DNA of 64,000 bases from Pseudomonadales bacterium (lineage in GTDB: Bacteria; Pseudomonadota; Gammaproteobacteria; Pseudomonadales; Azotimanducaceae), in NCBI GenBank assembly GCA_019090615.1, contig JAHRVQ010000049.1, positions 1 through 64,000 on the forward strand. Direction: 5' to 3'. Below the pieces are notes generated by a model. The model searched no databases. It saw nothing but the letters and a program-made list of their open reading frames with translations, and was not told the origin of the DNA. Within the stretch, counting starts at the first letter, position 1, and the number at the start of each line of letters is the position of its first letter. The position numbers and the translations under genes are program-made. Positions 7,822-17,168 of this stretch are shown one piece after another.

Positions 7822-9012
7822 ATGGCAGGACCGTTAGAAGGTTTTCGTATATTGGACCTTACCGCTTATGTATCGGGCCCGCTTGGGACTATGATTCTGG
7901 CTGACCAGGGTGCTGATGTTATTAAAGTTGAACCGCCGGGCAGAGGTGATTTATTGCGTTATGCGGCGACTCAACGCAATGGCATATCAGCCTATTTTGT
8001 TAGCTGCAACCGGTCCAAGCGATCAGTGGCATTAGACCTGGGTACCGAAGCTGGGCGTACTGCCGCACAACAGTTAGCTAAAGGTGTTGATGCGGTCGTA
8101 CAAAATTTTCGACCTGGTGTGGTCGAACGCTTAGGGATGGACTATGCAACCTTAAGTGCCGATAATCCGGACCTGGTTTATTTGTCGATATACGGCCTGA
8201 GTGATGAAGGTGAGTTAGCCAAACAACGGGTATTTGATCAGATTATCCAGGGTATGGCGGGTTATGGTTCTGTCCAGGCTGATCCGGAAACCGGCGAGCC
8301 TGCGCTTATGCGTACTGCCATTTGCGATAAAATTACATCCCTCACTGCGGCCCAGGCACTTACTGCGGCATTTTTGGCGCGCGCCAAAGGCGCCGGTGGC
8401 CAGCATGTCCGGGTGCCTATGCTGGATGCCTGCCTGCAGTTTATCTGGCCCGACACCATGACCAATCACACCATACAGGAGCCGGATGTAGAACCCCGGC
8501 CGGATGTCTCTGAGGTTTTTATGGTTGGCCGTACACAGGATGGTTATGTCACCTTGTACCCCGTGACAGACCAGCAATATCTGGCGGCTTTTGAGGCGGT
8601 AGGGCGCGCGGATTTGCTGCAGGATGCACGTTTTGCAACGTCCCGGGATCGCGGCCGGAATAACCTTGAACTACTAAAAGCAATACATGCATCCGTTGCT
8701 GGTTTTACCACTAAAGAAATATTACATCGATGTAACCAGGCAGATATACCGGCAGGGCCGGTGGTGGAAAGAGCGGATCTCACCAGTCAGTCTTATATTC
8801 AGGAAACAGGCGTGCTGCTGCAACAGCAACATCCGCAGATTGGGCGTTATGTGCAACCGCGGCCGCCAGCAGATTTTTCTGCGACGCCGACAAAGCCAGG
8901 CAGGGTTGCGCCAATGGTGGGCGAGCATACACGAGAAGTATTGCTGGAAGCGGGCATTGAGGGCGAACAACTAGCCCAACTCTGCGCCGCCGCAGATAGC
9001 GGGGTTAAATAG
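7822..9012 (+). CDS. Family III CoA-transferase (CaiB/BaiF), second copy
   Basis: A 396-residue family III CoA-transferase, with AGGAG 7-11 bases before ATG 7822. It has GFRILDLTAYVSGPLGTMILADQ, then DVIKVEPPGRGDLLR, then VVQNFRPGVVERLGMDYATL, and a VFDQIIQGMAGYGS segment where the catalytic Asp of the family is expected. It differs strongly from the 4394 copy, so the two are not recent duplicates and probably use different acids. Its stop codon lies directly before a tandem hairpin array. The 201 bp upstream show no other gene. Confidence 0.9.
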   Translation: MAGPLEGFRILDLTAYVSGPLGTMILADQGADVIKVEPPGRGDLLRYAATQRNGISAYFVSCNRSKRSVALDLGTEAGRTAAQQLAKGVDAVVQNFRPGVVERLGMDYATLSADNPDLVYLSIYGLSDEGELAKQRVFDQIIQGMAGYGSVQADPETGEPALMRTAICDKITSLTAAQALTAAFLARAKGAGGQHVRVPMLDACLQFIWPDTMTNHTIQEPDVEPRPDVSEVFMVGRTQDGYVTLYPVTDQQYLAAFEAVGRADLLQDARFATSRDRGRNNLELLKAIHASVAGFTTKEILHRCNQADIPAGPVVERADLTSQSYIQETGVLLQQQHPQIGRYVQPRPPADFSATPTKPGRVAPMVGEHTREVLLEAGIEGEQLAQLCAAADSGVK

Positions 9013-9100
9013 AGCCTTCAGCGGTTCTTAAAAGGAGCCTTCAGCGGTTTTAATAAAGAGCCCTCAGCGGCTCTAATAAAGAACCTCAGCGGCTCTTATA
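9012..9100. repeat. Four tandem 23-bp hairpin units
   Basis: Units start at 9012, 9035, 9058 and 9081. Each follows the pattern GAGCC, a spacer with TCAG, then CGGCTC or CGGTTC, then an A/T-rich stretch such as TAATAAA. The third unit pairs GAGCC with GGCTC perfectly; the others vary by one or two bases. The array lies between the end of a CoA-transferase gene (+) and the end of a SEC-C gene (-). It could act as a multi-hairpin terminator or an RNA 3'-end stabiliser in both directions. Confidence 0.85.
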
Positions 9101-9107
9101 AGCCCGC

Positions 9108-10154
9108 CTAGTGCGTAACATCGCCGCCATGCAATATCCGAGTCTGAAACTCCACTGCGACATTAAGCAAAGGTGTTGCACGTAGCTTAAATGCACGTGT
9201 ATTGATGGGTTTAAGCTCTGCCAGCCCACAAAATGCCATAAAGCGTTGCAGACATCGCACTTCGTAACAACTTTTGAAAATTTCGTCGGGCTCTCTATAG
9301 GCGGTTGCTTCAACTTCATTGAGTGCCATAGGAAAGGCATTGAGATAATTGCTGGTGTAAAAGTTTGAGTCATGCCAGTGTCCGCCATAAATCTGCAACA
9401 GGTACAGGCTGAACATAAATCCGCTCTGTATGAACGGTATTTCCTCGTAGCCATCGCCGTAACTCCAGTTAAACTGGCTGATATAGGTTTTTAGTATCAG
9501 CGGGTAAAGTGCAGCTTTATTTTGGTCTTTTAGCAGTTTTTTAGCCTTGCCTGTTAGTATCAATTTGCCTCGATAACTATGCAATAAACCAGCAAGTTCA
9601 GCCGTAACCCGGGCTGTATGCAGCGGCATAAAATCGGTTTCAGTATTTATTTTGTAGTCCTGGAAAGGCCACGCAAGGTCTATATAGACGGGATGCTTTG
9701 CGGCGAAGCGGGCACATACCGCACGACAGATTTTCAACGGCAGGTTACCTTTCGCGGTTGGTTTAACGCCGCTACCAATCTCATCAAACAACACATTTAA
9801 CAGCGTCAGTAGCGGGGCCTCGGTATCCAAAGGTAGCTGTTCAGGAAACTGAACCAGCTCGGGTGATTCGAAGGGTGAGTATAGAAGCTGATGAATATCT
9901 GCCGGGCTTAAGCCATGAAAATCATCCACTGGGCGATCATTCCTTGAATGCATAAGTTGCTCAGCAAACTGCTGCGCATCTTCAAGCGAATCGTAGTCCT
10001 GGTTTTCTAATAGTGCTTCTAGCGCTTCAGGTGTGTCAATGTCCAGGTCATCGGCTGGTGCATCTGCCCCAGGATTGTTCGCAAGTAATAAACAACAATG
10101 TCGGTATTTTTTTTCGCTACCGCAGGGGCAGGGGTGATCAGGACTTGTTTTCAT
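9108..10154 (-). CDS. SEC-C motif protein of unknown function
   Basis: 348 residues. The N-terminus PCPCGSEKKYRHCC is a SEC-C zinc-binding motif (CxCx8CC) as found at the end of SecA and in YecA/UPF0149-like proteins. An acidic linker follows, then about 270 residues I cannot assign to a named family, with no signal peptide or membrane segment. Proteins of this layout are usually cytoplasmic, and the zinc knuckle often binds nucleic acid or partner proteins. It converges on the CoA-transferase gene and stands alone on its strand. Confidence 0.7.
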   Translation of the reverse strand: MKTSPDHPCPCGSEKKYRHCCLLLANNPGADAPADDLDIDTPEALEALLENQDYDSLEDAQQFAEQLMHSRNDRPVDDFHGLSPADIHQLLYSPFESPELVQFPEQLPLDTEAPLLTLLNVLFDEIGSGVKPTAKGNLPLKICRAVCARFAAKHPVYIDLAWPFQDYKINTETDFMPLHTARVTAELAGLLHSYRGKLILTGKAKKLLKDQNKAALYPLILKTYISQFNWSYGDGYEEIPFIQSGFMFSLYLLQIYGGHWHDSNFYTSNYLNAFPMALNEVEATAYREPDEIFKSCYEVRCLQRFMAFCGLAELKPINTRAFKLRATPLLNVAVEFQTRILHGGDVTH

Positions 10155-10443
10155 GGGTTGATCCCGGTGCTGGATAAGGTTTTTTACGCGTCTGGCAATG
10201 ATGTCTGTTGGTCACGGACAGTGCTGTTTGGGGTTTGTGTATGCCTGAATAATACCTGTGTAGTGGAGCGGGTCACAAGCAAAGCCGGTAAATGCCGCCT
10301 GGCAGGTGGTTGGTGGCGCCTAAAATTGTGCTAATGGCTGTCCTGAGGGTCATCCTGAAGGCCTGGATTCACTATTGGCGGCATGATCGTGATATTCTTC
10401 GCAATCCATTTTAGTGAAAATAAGTACCCTTGACGGAGACAAT

Positions 10444-11340
10444 ATGAGTGAATTTAAAGATAAAGTTGTGGTAATAACTGGTGCTGGCGGCGGCTTAGGC
10501 AAGGCCCATGCGCTGGAATTTGCACGTCGTGGTGCAAAAGTTGTTGTTAATGATCTTGGTGGCAGCGGTGATGGTACTGGTTCTGGTGATGCAGCAGATG
10601 CCGTGGTTGATGAAATAACAGCCGCAGGTGGTACTGCCATCGCCAACAAGGCATCAGTTTCATCCAAAGAAGGCGCACAATCTATCGTAGATGATGCGGT
10701 GAGTAAGTTTGGCACCATCGATATCCTGATCAATAACGCGGGTATCCTAAGGGATAAAAGCTTTAAAAAGATGGATATGTCCGACTGGGATATCGTCATG
10801 GATGTGCATCTTAACGGCAGTGGTTATGTGACCAAGGCGGCCTGGCCGGTTATGTACGAAAAAAACTATGGCCGAATTGTATTCACCAGTTCTAGCTCCG
10901 GTATTTACGGCAATTTTGGCCAGGCAAACTATGGCGCAGCTAAAATGGGTATGCTTGGACTAATGAACGTGTTGGCCATTGAAGGACTATCAAAGAATAT
11001 CAAGGTTAACTGCCTGGCACCCGCAGCAGAAACCCGTTTGATTGGTACCATCCCTGGTATGGATGTAAACCCGGATAACCCCGATCCAATGCGCCACCCT
11101 AAGCTTGTTACGCCAGCAGTGGTACTCCTATGTGCCGAAGGCGCACCGACTAATAAGACCATCCACGCTGGCAACGGGCGTTTCGCCAGTAGTGCAACTT
11201 TTGTCAATAAAGATCTGCAGTTTGGTGCTGATGTAAGCTACGAAGACCTGCTTGCAAAACAGGATGAGTTGTTTGATTTGTCTGACGCAAAAGAAATGTC
11301 AGGTTTGATCCGAGTGCTTCAGCAGCAGCAAAAGAAGTAG
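10444..11340 (+). CDS. Short-chain dehydrogenase (17-beta-HSD4/MFE-2-like 3-hydroxyacyl-CoA type)
   Basis: 298 residues from ATG 10444, which has GGAGA at the right distance; an upstream in-frame start at 10414 has none. The NAD(P) motif TGAGGGLGKAHA, the ILINNAG strand and the YGAAK active site are present. The segment NDLGGSGDGTGSGDAAD after the second beta strand is typical of the (3R)-hydroxyacyl-CoA dehydrogenase domain of peroxisomal multifunctional enzyme 2. It would oxidise a hydroxyacyl-CoA or hydroxysteroid-like intermediate, fitting the acyl-CoA genes upstream. It ends about 10 bp before a strong hairpin. Confidence 0.88.
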   Translation: MSEFKDKVVVITGAGGGLGKAHALEFARRGAKVVVNDLGGSGDGTGSGDAADAVVDEITAAGGTAIANKASVSSKEGAQSIVDDAVSKFGTIDILINNAGILRDKSFKKMDMSDWDIVMDVHLNGSGYVTKAAWPVMYEKNYGRIVFTSSSSGIYGNFGQANYGAAKMGMLGLMNVLAIEGLSKNIKVNCLAPAAETRLIGTIPGMDVNPDNPDPMRHPKLVTPAVVLLCAEGAPTNKTIHAGNGRFASSATFVNKDLQFGADVSYEDLLAKQDELFDLSDAKEMSGLIRVLQQQQKK

Positions 11341-11350
11341 CTGCTAGCTG

Positions 11351-11389
11351 AATAACGATTGGCAGTAAAGGTGGCTGCCAATCGTTATT
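11351..11389 (+). terminator. 15-bp perfect hairpin after the SDR gene
   Basis: AATAACGATTGGCAG (11351-11365) pairs perfectly with CTGCCAATCGTTATT (11375-11389) over a 9-base loop, followed by GCTAGTTTTG. It lies just after the stop at 11340. A partial copy of the arm (AACGATTGGC) recurs about 60 bp downstream. Confidence 0.75.
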
Positions 11390-11533
11390 GCTAGTTTTGT
11401 ACCGTTAACAGAAAATCACACCCAGTAAAAAATGTCGCATTTATTCGATTAACGATTGGCGTGAAAGAGGTTTGTCAAATATAGTGGCTTGATCCTGTAG
11501 TGGGCTTCAAACTGGCAAGGGTTCTTGTGCCAA

Positions 11534-11568
11534 AATATCTAATATCTAATATCTAATATCTAATATCT
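11534..11568. repeat. Five perfect 7-bp tandem repeats (AATATCT)
   Basis: Heptamer AATATCT is repeated five times without error, then decays. It sits in the 484-bp gap between the SDR terminator and the cupin gene. Such arrays can change length by slippage; whether it affects the downstream promoter is unknown. Apart from this and the terminator I see no gene in 11341-11824. Confidence 0.85.
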
Positions 11569-11824
11569 AATACCGAATGGCCTGGTTATTCTTGATCTAG
11601 CGCTAACTACCGACCACAAAACAACCGACCTTCGCCTATGCTAGGTTCTTTTTTTTCGAATGAACCCTGGGGTTTGTATGCTATTGATAATACCCAGTGA
11701 ATTTGCTATTTTCTGAATTTAGCATTGTGTAAATAATATTGGGCCTGTGTCTTTTTTGCTAATTAATATTGCAAAGGCCAGTATTTAACTCAGGCATGAC
11801 TCGTAGAAAAGGTGGAGATTCTCA

Positions 11825-12385
11825 ATGATCGATCTTAATGAATTCATTGCAAACTGTCAGCAAGCACTAGAACAAACCGATCCTGTGCAGCACGTTAAAG
11901 AACTGGTAAAGGATGTCATTGCAGACCCTGCGGCGCTGATGCAAGCGTTTGATGAACGCGCTGCTGGAGAACATCGATCACTCGAAAATGCGATCATCTT
12001 TCGTTCAGAAACTCTCTCTGTTCTGGATGTAGCAAATGATCCGGGCCTTAAAACCCCGGCGCATGATCATAAAATGTGGGCCGTCATTGGCGTTTATGAT
12101 GGTGAAGAGCCAAATGAGTTTTTTCTTGCTAAGGATAAGGGGCTTGAGCATAAAAGCAGCCGGTTATTAAAAGTAGGCGACGTGGCTGCGCTTGATGGTG
12201 ATACGATTCATGCTATAGCCAATCCTAAGAAAACTAAATCATATGCCATCCACGTCTATGGTGGTGATATCGTTAAGCAGCGTGGGCGCAGTATCTGGAA
12301 CCCGCATACAATTAAGCAGGAACCTTATGATGTGAACCAACTAACGGAATACGTTAAGGAAATGAGCGACGCGCCAGTAGCATGA
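11825..12385 (+). CDS. Cysteine dioxygenase-like cupin protein
   Basis: A 186-residue protein with a cupin core resembling cysteine dioxygenase or thiol dioxygenases. TPAHDHKMWAVIGVYDGEE supplies the metal-binding HxH of the first cupin motif, and DTIHAIANP supplies the third histidine of the second. Family members are cytosolic mononuclear iron enzymes that oxidise thiols with O2, but this subgroup is uncharacterised and the substrate is open. GGTGGAG stands upstream of ATG 11825. It is followed by a 221-bp gap and appears monocistronic. Confidence 0.7.
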   Translation: MIDLNEFIANCQQALEQTDPVQHVKELVKDVIADPAALMQAFDERAAGEHRSLENAIIFRSETLSVLDVANDPGLKTPAHDHKMWAVIGVYDGEEPNEFFLAKDKGLEHKSSRLLKVGDVAALDGDTIHAIANPKKTKSYAIHVYGGDIVKQRGRSIWNPHTIKQEPYDVNQLTEYVKEMSDAPVA

Positions 12386-12606
12386 ACAGGCATACCCAGT
12401 GTTGGTTGCGGCTGAATTACTCCCTTCTGGAGAGGTCGGCTTATCTCGAGGTTATTTTTATTTCATAATATTTCGACCTGATAAAATACTACCAATATCT
12501 AAAACGTAAGATGGCCTGTATAAATGTGTCGAAGGGTGAAGACGCTGTTTTGGCTGGGTAGGGTAACAGCGCCTGGACGCTAAATTCGCTGTACTACACT
12601 TACGCG

Positions 12607-15600
12607 ATGAATACCGAAAAGCTTCCCGCTGACTTCGCTGCCGTTCTGGTGCGCAAGACCGTCGCTGGGCCATTGCCACTATTGATGGTCTTTGTAGCGC
12701 TGCTTGCAGGGCTGTTTAGTGTTTTGGTTATCCCCCGCGAAGAAGAACCGCAAATTGTCGTGCCGCTTGCAGACATACTGATGTCAGCGCCGGGCTTAAG
12801 CGCCCGCCAGATTGAGCGCCAGGTAACTAATCCGCTTGAGAAACTGCTGCATCAAATTGATGGTGTTGAATACGTATACTCCGTTTCCAGGCCGGGCAGT
12901 AGTGTGGTTTCAGTCCGTTTTTTTGTGGGTGAAGACAGGGAAGACTCGCTGGTAAAAATCCATAATAAGTTACTTTCTGAAAAGGATGAGATCCCCCCGT
13001 CTATTGCCTCCTGGGTGGTTAAACCTATCGAAGTAGATGATGCATCTATTCTTAATATTGCACTATGGGCGGCGCCTGAAGCTCAGATGCATGATTTTGA
13101 ATTACGCCAGATAGGCGAAGAAATAGCTTATAAGCTACAGTCAATCAAGCAGACCAACCGGGTAGAGGTTACGGGTGGGCGGCGGCGCGAGATTCGAGTT
13201 GAACTGGACCCGGCAACCTTATCCGCTTATCTGACAACACCTATGGATGTCGCCTGGGCGATAGAAGTATCTAATCAACGTCAGTTTTCTGGTCATATTG
13301 AACAACAGGATCACTCGATAGTGATAGAAACTGGCGAACCTATTGCTGATATGGTGGCATTGCGTAGTCTTGTGGTCAACGTGGTTGATGGTATTCCAGT
13401 TTATCTTAGTGATCTGGGTCAAGTATTTGATGGTCCTGAAATCGCCAAAAATTACACCTGGATTGGTTTTGGCCAGGGCGCGGATAACCCAGGTGCTTAT
13501 CCTGCGGTGGTTATTTCAGTGGCTAAACAAAAAGGTTCAAATGCGGTTAGCGTTGCTAATGAGGTTACTGCGGCACTAAAGGCGTTCGAGCAAACGCTGC
13601 TGCCAGCAGGTGTACATTTTACGGTTACCCGTAACTATGGCGATACCGCTGATCAAAAGGTCAATGACCTGATTGTGTCACTTTTTATATCGGTGGTTTC
13701 TGTGGTGGCCTTTACATCGATCGTTTTAGGTTGGCGTGCAGGCCTGGTAGTCGGTTTGGCTATTCCTACCTGCTATGGGGCCGTTTTGGGGCTCGATTTG
13801 CTGTTTGGTTATAGCATCAATCGAGTCACGCTGTTTGCATTAATTCTGGTACTGGGGTTACTGGTTGATGACCCTATTGCTGGTGTTGATAATATTGAAC
13901 GACATTTACGCATTGATTCAGGATCAAAGGTAGACTGTATTGTTGTGGCTATCAGTGAAATTCGTTGGCCGCTGATTATGTCTAGCCTGGCGATTATGGT
14001 GGCCTTTCTGCCACTCAACTTTATCTCTGGCATGATGGGCCCCTATCTGGCACCGATGGCCTTTAACGTGCCGGTGGCGATTATCTTGAGCACGCTGATT
14101 ACTTTCATCATAACCCCACAGGTTGCTAAGTTTATGCTCAGGCAGCAGCCCGTTGGCGAGGATTTTAAGCAGACCAAAGTGTATAGTTTTTATGCGCGAT
14201 TGCTCACGCCTATGCTTTGTAGTCGACGCAATGCATGGCGTGTGTTGATGGTCATTGGCTTACTTTTTGTAGCTTCGTCGCTATTACCATTGCTGCAAAT
14301 AGTACCGATGAAGTTACTGCCCTTTGACAATAAAAATGAATTTCAAATTGTTGTAGATATGCCTGAAGGTACCAGCCTTGAGCGCACCCAGGCAGTGGTA
14401 CAACGGCTGGGGCTCTATTTAGGCCGGATACCCGAAGTAACGAGTTTTGTTGCTTATGTCGGGACGGTATCGCCAATGGACTTAAATGCAATGGTACGCC
14501 AATACTACTTGCGTGAGCAGTATCATAGCGCGGATATCCGAGTACAGCTGGCTGATCGGCTATTAAGGCAGCACCAATCCCACACTTTGATTTTGAAAAT
14601 ACGTCGTGACATTGAGGCGATAGCGCGTACTGAAGGGGCTAGTCTTAAAATTGTAGAGGTGCCCCCTGGTCCGCCGGTGGTTTCAACCATCACAGTTGAA
14701 GTTTATGGTGATGCAGATACCAGCTATCAGGAGTTACAACAGGCGGCGGCGATGGTTGAGCAAAGATTGCGGCGGGAGCCGTTGGTGGTGGATGTTGATA
14801 GCTCGGTCATAGCGCCTCAACAACGAATGCGTTTTGTGGTGGATAAAACCAAAGCGGCATTATCAGGCGTCACAACTGCAGATATTGCCACAACCACACA
14901 GTTTGCGACCAGTGGGCTGGTTGTCGGCCACCTGTTTGATGAAAATGAAATAACACCAACGGTCATTCGCCTTAAATTACCGCAAACTGATAAGGGCTCT
15001 CTTGCCGCGTTGGGGACAATCCAGGTAAAGGGTATCGCCGGAGTGGCAAAGCGCCGTGACCGCGGTGCGGTGGTGGATGCGGCGCAGCCTTTTGTTACCC
15101 TCAGTGAATTAGGCCGGTGGCAATCTGGTACGGTGGATCAAACAATCCATCATAAGCAGTTACAGCCGGTAGTCTATCTGTTCGCAGAACTTTCGGGTCG
15201 AGCACCTGCCGAAGCCATCAATGATCTGATAGCGGATCTTACCGTTGCAACGCCAGAATCCACTACTGAAACCGCCCCCGACAGTATCCCTAAGCCGCTA
15301 AAGCAGCGTTCATATCTGTCGCCCGGCGGGGGTGATTTATGGTCTATACCTGCGGCAACGCGACTTAACTGGACGGGTGAAGGGGAGTTGCATATTACGC
15401 TAACAGTGTTTCGTGATATGGCAATTTCATTTAGCGTTGCGCTGGTAGGTATATTTTTTCTACTTTATTTACAAATCAACTCTGCCCGTATGGCGCTAAT
15501 TATTATGTCTGCCATCCCGTTGATTGTAATTGGCGTGTTACCGGGGTTCTGGTTACTGAATAACATCGGTGAACGGCTTGTAAACGGCCTGCCAGACCCC

Positions 15601-15927
15601 GAGTTTTTTACAGTCACGGCGATGATTGGCATGATTGCGTTGGCAGGTATTGTGGTGCGGAATTCGCTTATTCTGGTGGAATTTATTCATGCTGAGTCAA
15701 ACCGTACCGGGGATTTAACCGATGCGCTGATCTCTGCGGGTGCGGTGCGCTTACGGCCAGTATTACTCACGGGTGGAACGACTATTCTGGGTAGTATGGT
15801 GATCACCCTTGATCCGGTATTCAGTGGGCTGGCATGGGCGATTATATTTGGCACGGGCGCATCGACTATCTTTACCCTGTTCGTGATCCCGATAGTCTAT
15901 TTTTTAAGCTTTGGCAGGCGCGTATAG
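12607..15927 (+). CDS. RND-family efflux permease
   Basis: 1106 residues with the duplicated RND layout: a first membrane helix near residues 20-40, a large periplasmic portion, a membrane bundle, then a second half. GLLVDDPIAGVDNIERH near residue 415 keeps the DD pair that carries protons in the fourth helix of AcrB-type pumps. The second half ends with typical AGIVVRNSLILVEFI and PVLLTGGTTILGS blocks. It should export a substrate from the inner membrane or periplasm as a trimer with an adaptor and a TolC-like channel. The adaptor follows at once; no TolC gene lies in the window. Permease-before-adaptor order is the reverse of acrAB. A CGCTGTT/AACAGCG inverted repeat lies about 40-65 bp upstream. 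Confidence 0.93.
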   Translation: MNTEKLPADFAAVLVRKTVAGPLPLLMVFVALLAGLFSVLVIPREEEPQIVVPLADILMSAPGLSARQIERQVTNPLEKLLHQIDGVEYVYSVSRPGSSVVSVRFFVGEDREDSLVKIHNKLLSEKDEIPPSIASWVVKPIEVDDASILNIALWAAPEAQMHDFELRQIGEEIAYKLQSIKQTNRVEVTGGRRREIRVELDPATLSAYLTTPMDVAWAIEVSNQRQFSGHIEQQDHSIVIETGEPIADMVALRSLVVNVVDGIPVYLSDLGQVFDGPEIAKNYTWIGFGQGADNPGAYPAVVISVAKQKGSNAVSVANEVTAALKAFEQTLLPAGVHFTVTRNYGDTADQKVNDLIVSLFISVVSVVAFTSIVLGWRAGLVVGLAIPTCYGAVLGLDLLFGYSINRVTLFALILVLGLLVDDPIAGVDNIERHLRIDSGSKVDCIVVAISEIRWPLIMSSLAIMVAFLPLNFISGMMGPYLAPMAFNVPVAIILSTLITFIITPQVAKFMLRQQPVGEDFKQTKVYSFYARLLTPMLCSRRNAWRVLMVIGLLFVASSLLPLLQIVPMKLLPFDNKNEFQIVVDMPEGTSLERTQAVVQRLGLYLGRIPEVTSFVAYVGTVSPMDLNAMVRQYYLREQYHSADIRVQLADRLLRQHQSHTLILKIRRDIEAIARTEGASLKIVEVPPGPPVVSTITVEVYGDADTSYQELQQAAAMVEQRLRREPLVVDVDSSVIAPQQRMRFVVDKTKAALSGVTTADIATTTQFATSGLVVGHLFDENEITPTVIRLKLPQTDKGSLAALGTIQVKGIAGVAKRRDRGAVVDAAQPFVTLSELGRWQSGTVDQTIHHKQLQPVVYLFAELSGRAPAEAINDLIADLTVATPESTTETAPDSIPKPLKQRSYLSPGGGDLWSIPAATRLNWTGEGELHITLTVFRDMAISFSVALVGIFFLLYLQINSARMALIIMSAIPLIVIGVLPGFWLLNNIGERLVNGLPDPEFFTVTAMIGMIALAGIVVRNSLILVEFIHAESNRTGDLTDALISAGAVRLRPVLLTGGTTILGSMVITLDPVFSGLAWAIIFGTGASTIFTLFVIPIVYFLSFGRRV

Positions 15928-15946
15928 AACTAATAAGAGTTATTCG

Positions 15947-17002
15947 ATGATTTCTCCAAAAAAGATAATAGGTAGTATTGTAACTTTGTTGGCGCTGGTT
16001 TTTATTATGGCCCAGATGGCGGGATTGTTTGTCACGAGAATTCCTGGCGAATTGATGCCTTTAGCCGACTCAACTGAAGTGATGAAGGTACAAACGGTGG
16101 CCTTGACGTCGGTTACCGAAGTTGTTGATCTGGCCGGCACTATCCAGACTGAAACGGAAGTCTCCATTGCTGCCCTGGTAACCGCCAGGATCGAGTCGAT
16201 TTCAGTTCGGGCTGGCGATCAGGTGCAACAGGGGAGTTTGCTAATCCGCCTGGAAGATGATGAATTTAAAACCAGTCTGGCCCAGGCAGAAAAACAATTG
16301 GCAGGGTTTCAGGCGCAACTGGTAGAAGCCGCGGCGAATTATGATCGTATTCAGTCACTATTTCAAAAGCAGGTGATTGCCCGCTCAGTCTATGATCAGG
16401 CTAAAGCTAACCGCGCCGCGCTGCAGTCGAATGTTGATCAGGCGGATCAGGCAGTGAAACAAGCCCAAATTAACCTCTCGTATACGCAAATAAGAGCGCC
16501 AGTTGCGGCGCAGATAATCCAGCGTCTGGCGGAGCCAGGTGATACTGCAAGGGTTGGCATGCCATTGTTAAAGTTGTTTAACCCAAGGCGTATGCAATTC
16601 GCGACTCAGGTGCCGGAGTCAATGATAAAACACGTTACCCTGGGGCTGCAGATGGTGGTCTATTTAGAAACATTAGATCAGGCTATTGATGCCGTGGTTC
16701 AAGAAATTATACCGATGGCTGATCCGGGTTCACGCTCATTTTTAGTGAGATTAGAGATAGCCGCCAAAGAAGATATTTATCCGGGGATGTTTGCGCGCCT
16801 TAAGGTGCCGATGGTCAATGTTCAGAGGATCTATGTGCCAGAGCAGGCTGTCACTCAGGTCGGTCAGATGGCCTCCATGCAGGTGGTGGTGGATGGCCAG
16901 TCTTTACGACGTTATATCCGCACCGGTACGAAAACAAGCGATTATAAAGTTGAAGTACTCAGTGGTTTGCGAAGTGGCGAGCAGTACCTGATCGGCCAAT
17001 AG
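15947..17002 (+). CDS. RND periplasmic adaptor (membrane fusion protein)
   Basis: 351 residues from ATG 15947, which follows AAGAG; an upstream ATG at 15911 lies inside the pump gene. There is one N-terminal membrane segment (residues about 6-27), then a lipoyl-like half with SIAALVTARIESISVRAGDQVQQGS, a helical hairpin (residues about 100-150), the second lipoyl half with YTQIRAPVAAQI, and a beta-barrel domain. It links the pump to an outer-membrane channel. It lies 19 bp after the pump gene and is certainly in its operon. Confidence 0.92.
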   Translation: MISPKKIIGSIVTLLALVFIMAQMAGLFVTRIPGELMPLADSTEVMKVQTVALTSVTEVVDLAGTIQTETEVSIAALVTARIESISVRAGDQVQQGSLLIRLEDDEFKTSLAQAEKQLAGFQAQLVEAAANYDRIQSLFQKQVIARSVYDQAKANRAALQSNVDQADQAVKQAQINLSYTQIRAPVAAQIIQRLAEPGDTARVGMPLLKLFNPRRMQFATQVPESMIKHVTLGLQMVVYLETLDQAIDAVVQEIIPMADPGSRSFLVRLEIAAKEDIYPGMFARLKVPMVNVQRIYVPEQAVTQVGQMASMQVVVDGQSLRRYIRTGTKTSDYKVEVLSGLRSGEQYLIGQ

Positions 17003-17091
17003 TTGTATTAGAAATGGGGGGCCTGAATAAAGATCATGCATATCAAAGGGATCAGTTTGGTATGATTATATTCACGGCAGAATATACGCTT

Positions 17092-17119
17092 CTTAACCGC
17101 TTCTTAACTGTTCCTTAAC
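17092..17119 (+). promoter_or_regulatory. Three CTTAAC direct repeats at 11-bp spacing; PhoB/OmpR-type operator
   Basis: CTTAAC occurs at 17092, 17103 and 17114, exactly 11 bp apart, about 50-75 bp before the response-regulator gene. PhoB and OmpR-type regulators bind tandem direct repeats with 11-bp period. The bases differ from the Escherichia coli Pho box, so the regulator is inferred; autoregulation by the adjacent PhoB-like protein is the simplest reading. Confidence 0.55.
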
Positions 17120-17168
17120 AAAGACCTGCTAGGCTAGGGCAGTAAAGTAAATCAAAGAAACGAGTCCC

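Noticed and set aside
10098-10334. 78-codon plus-strand frame antisense to the SEC-C gene start
   Set aside because: Shadow of the SEC-C reading frame; no ribosome site.
11534-11568. CRISPR-like array
   Set aside because: Seven-base units without spacers; a simple tandem repeat.
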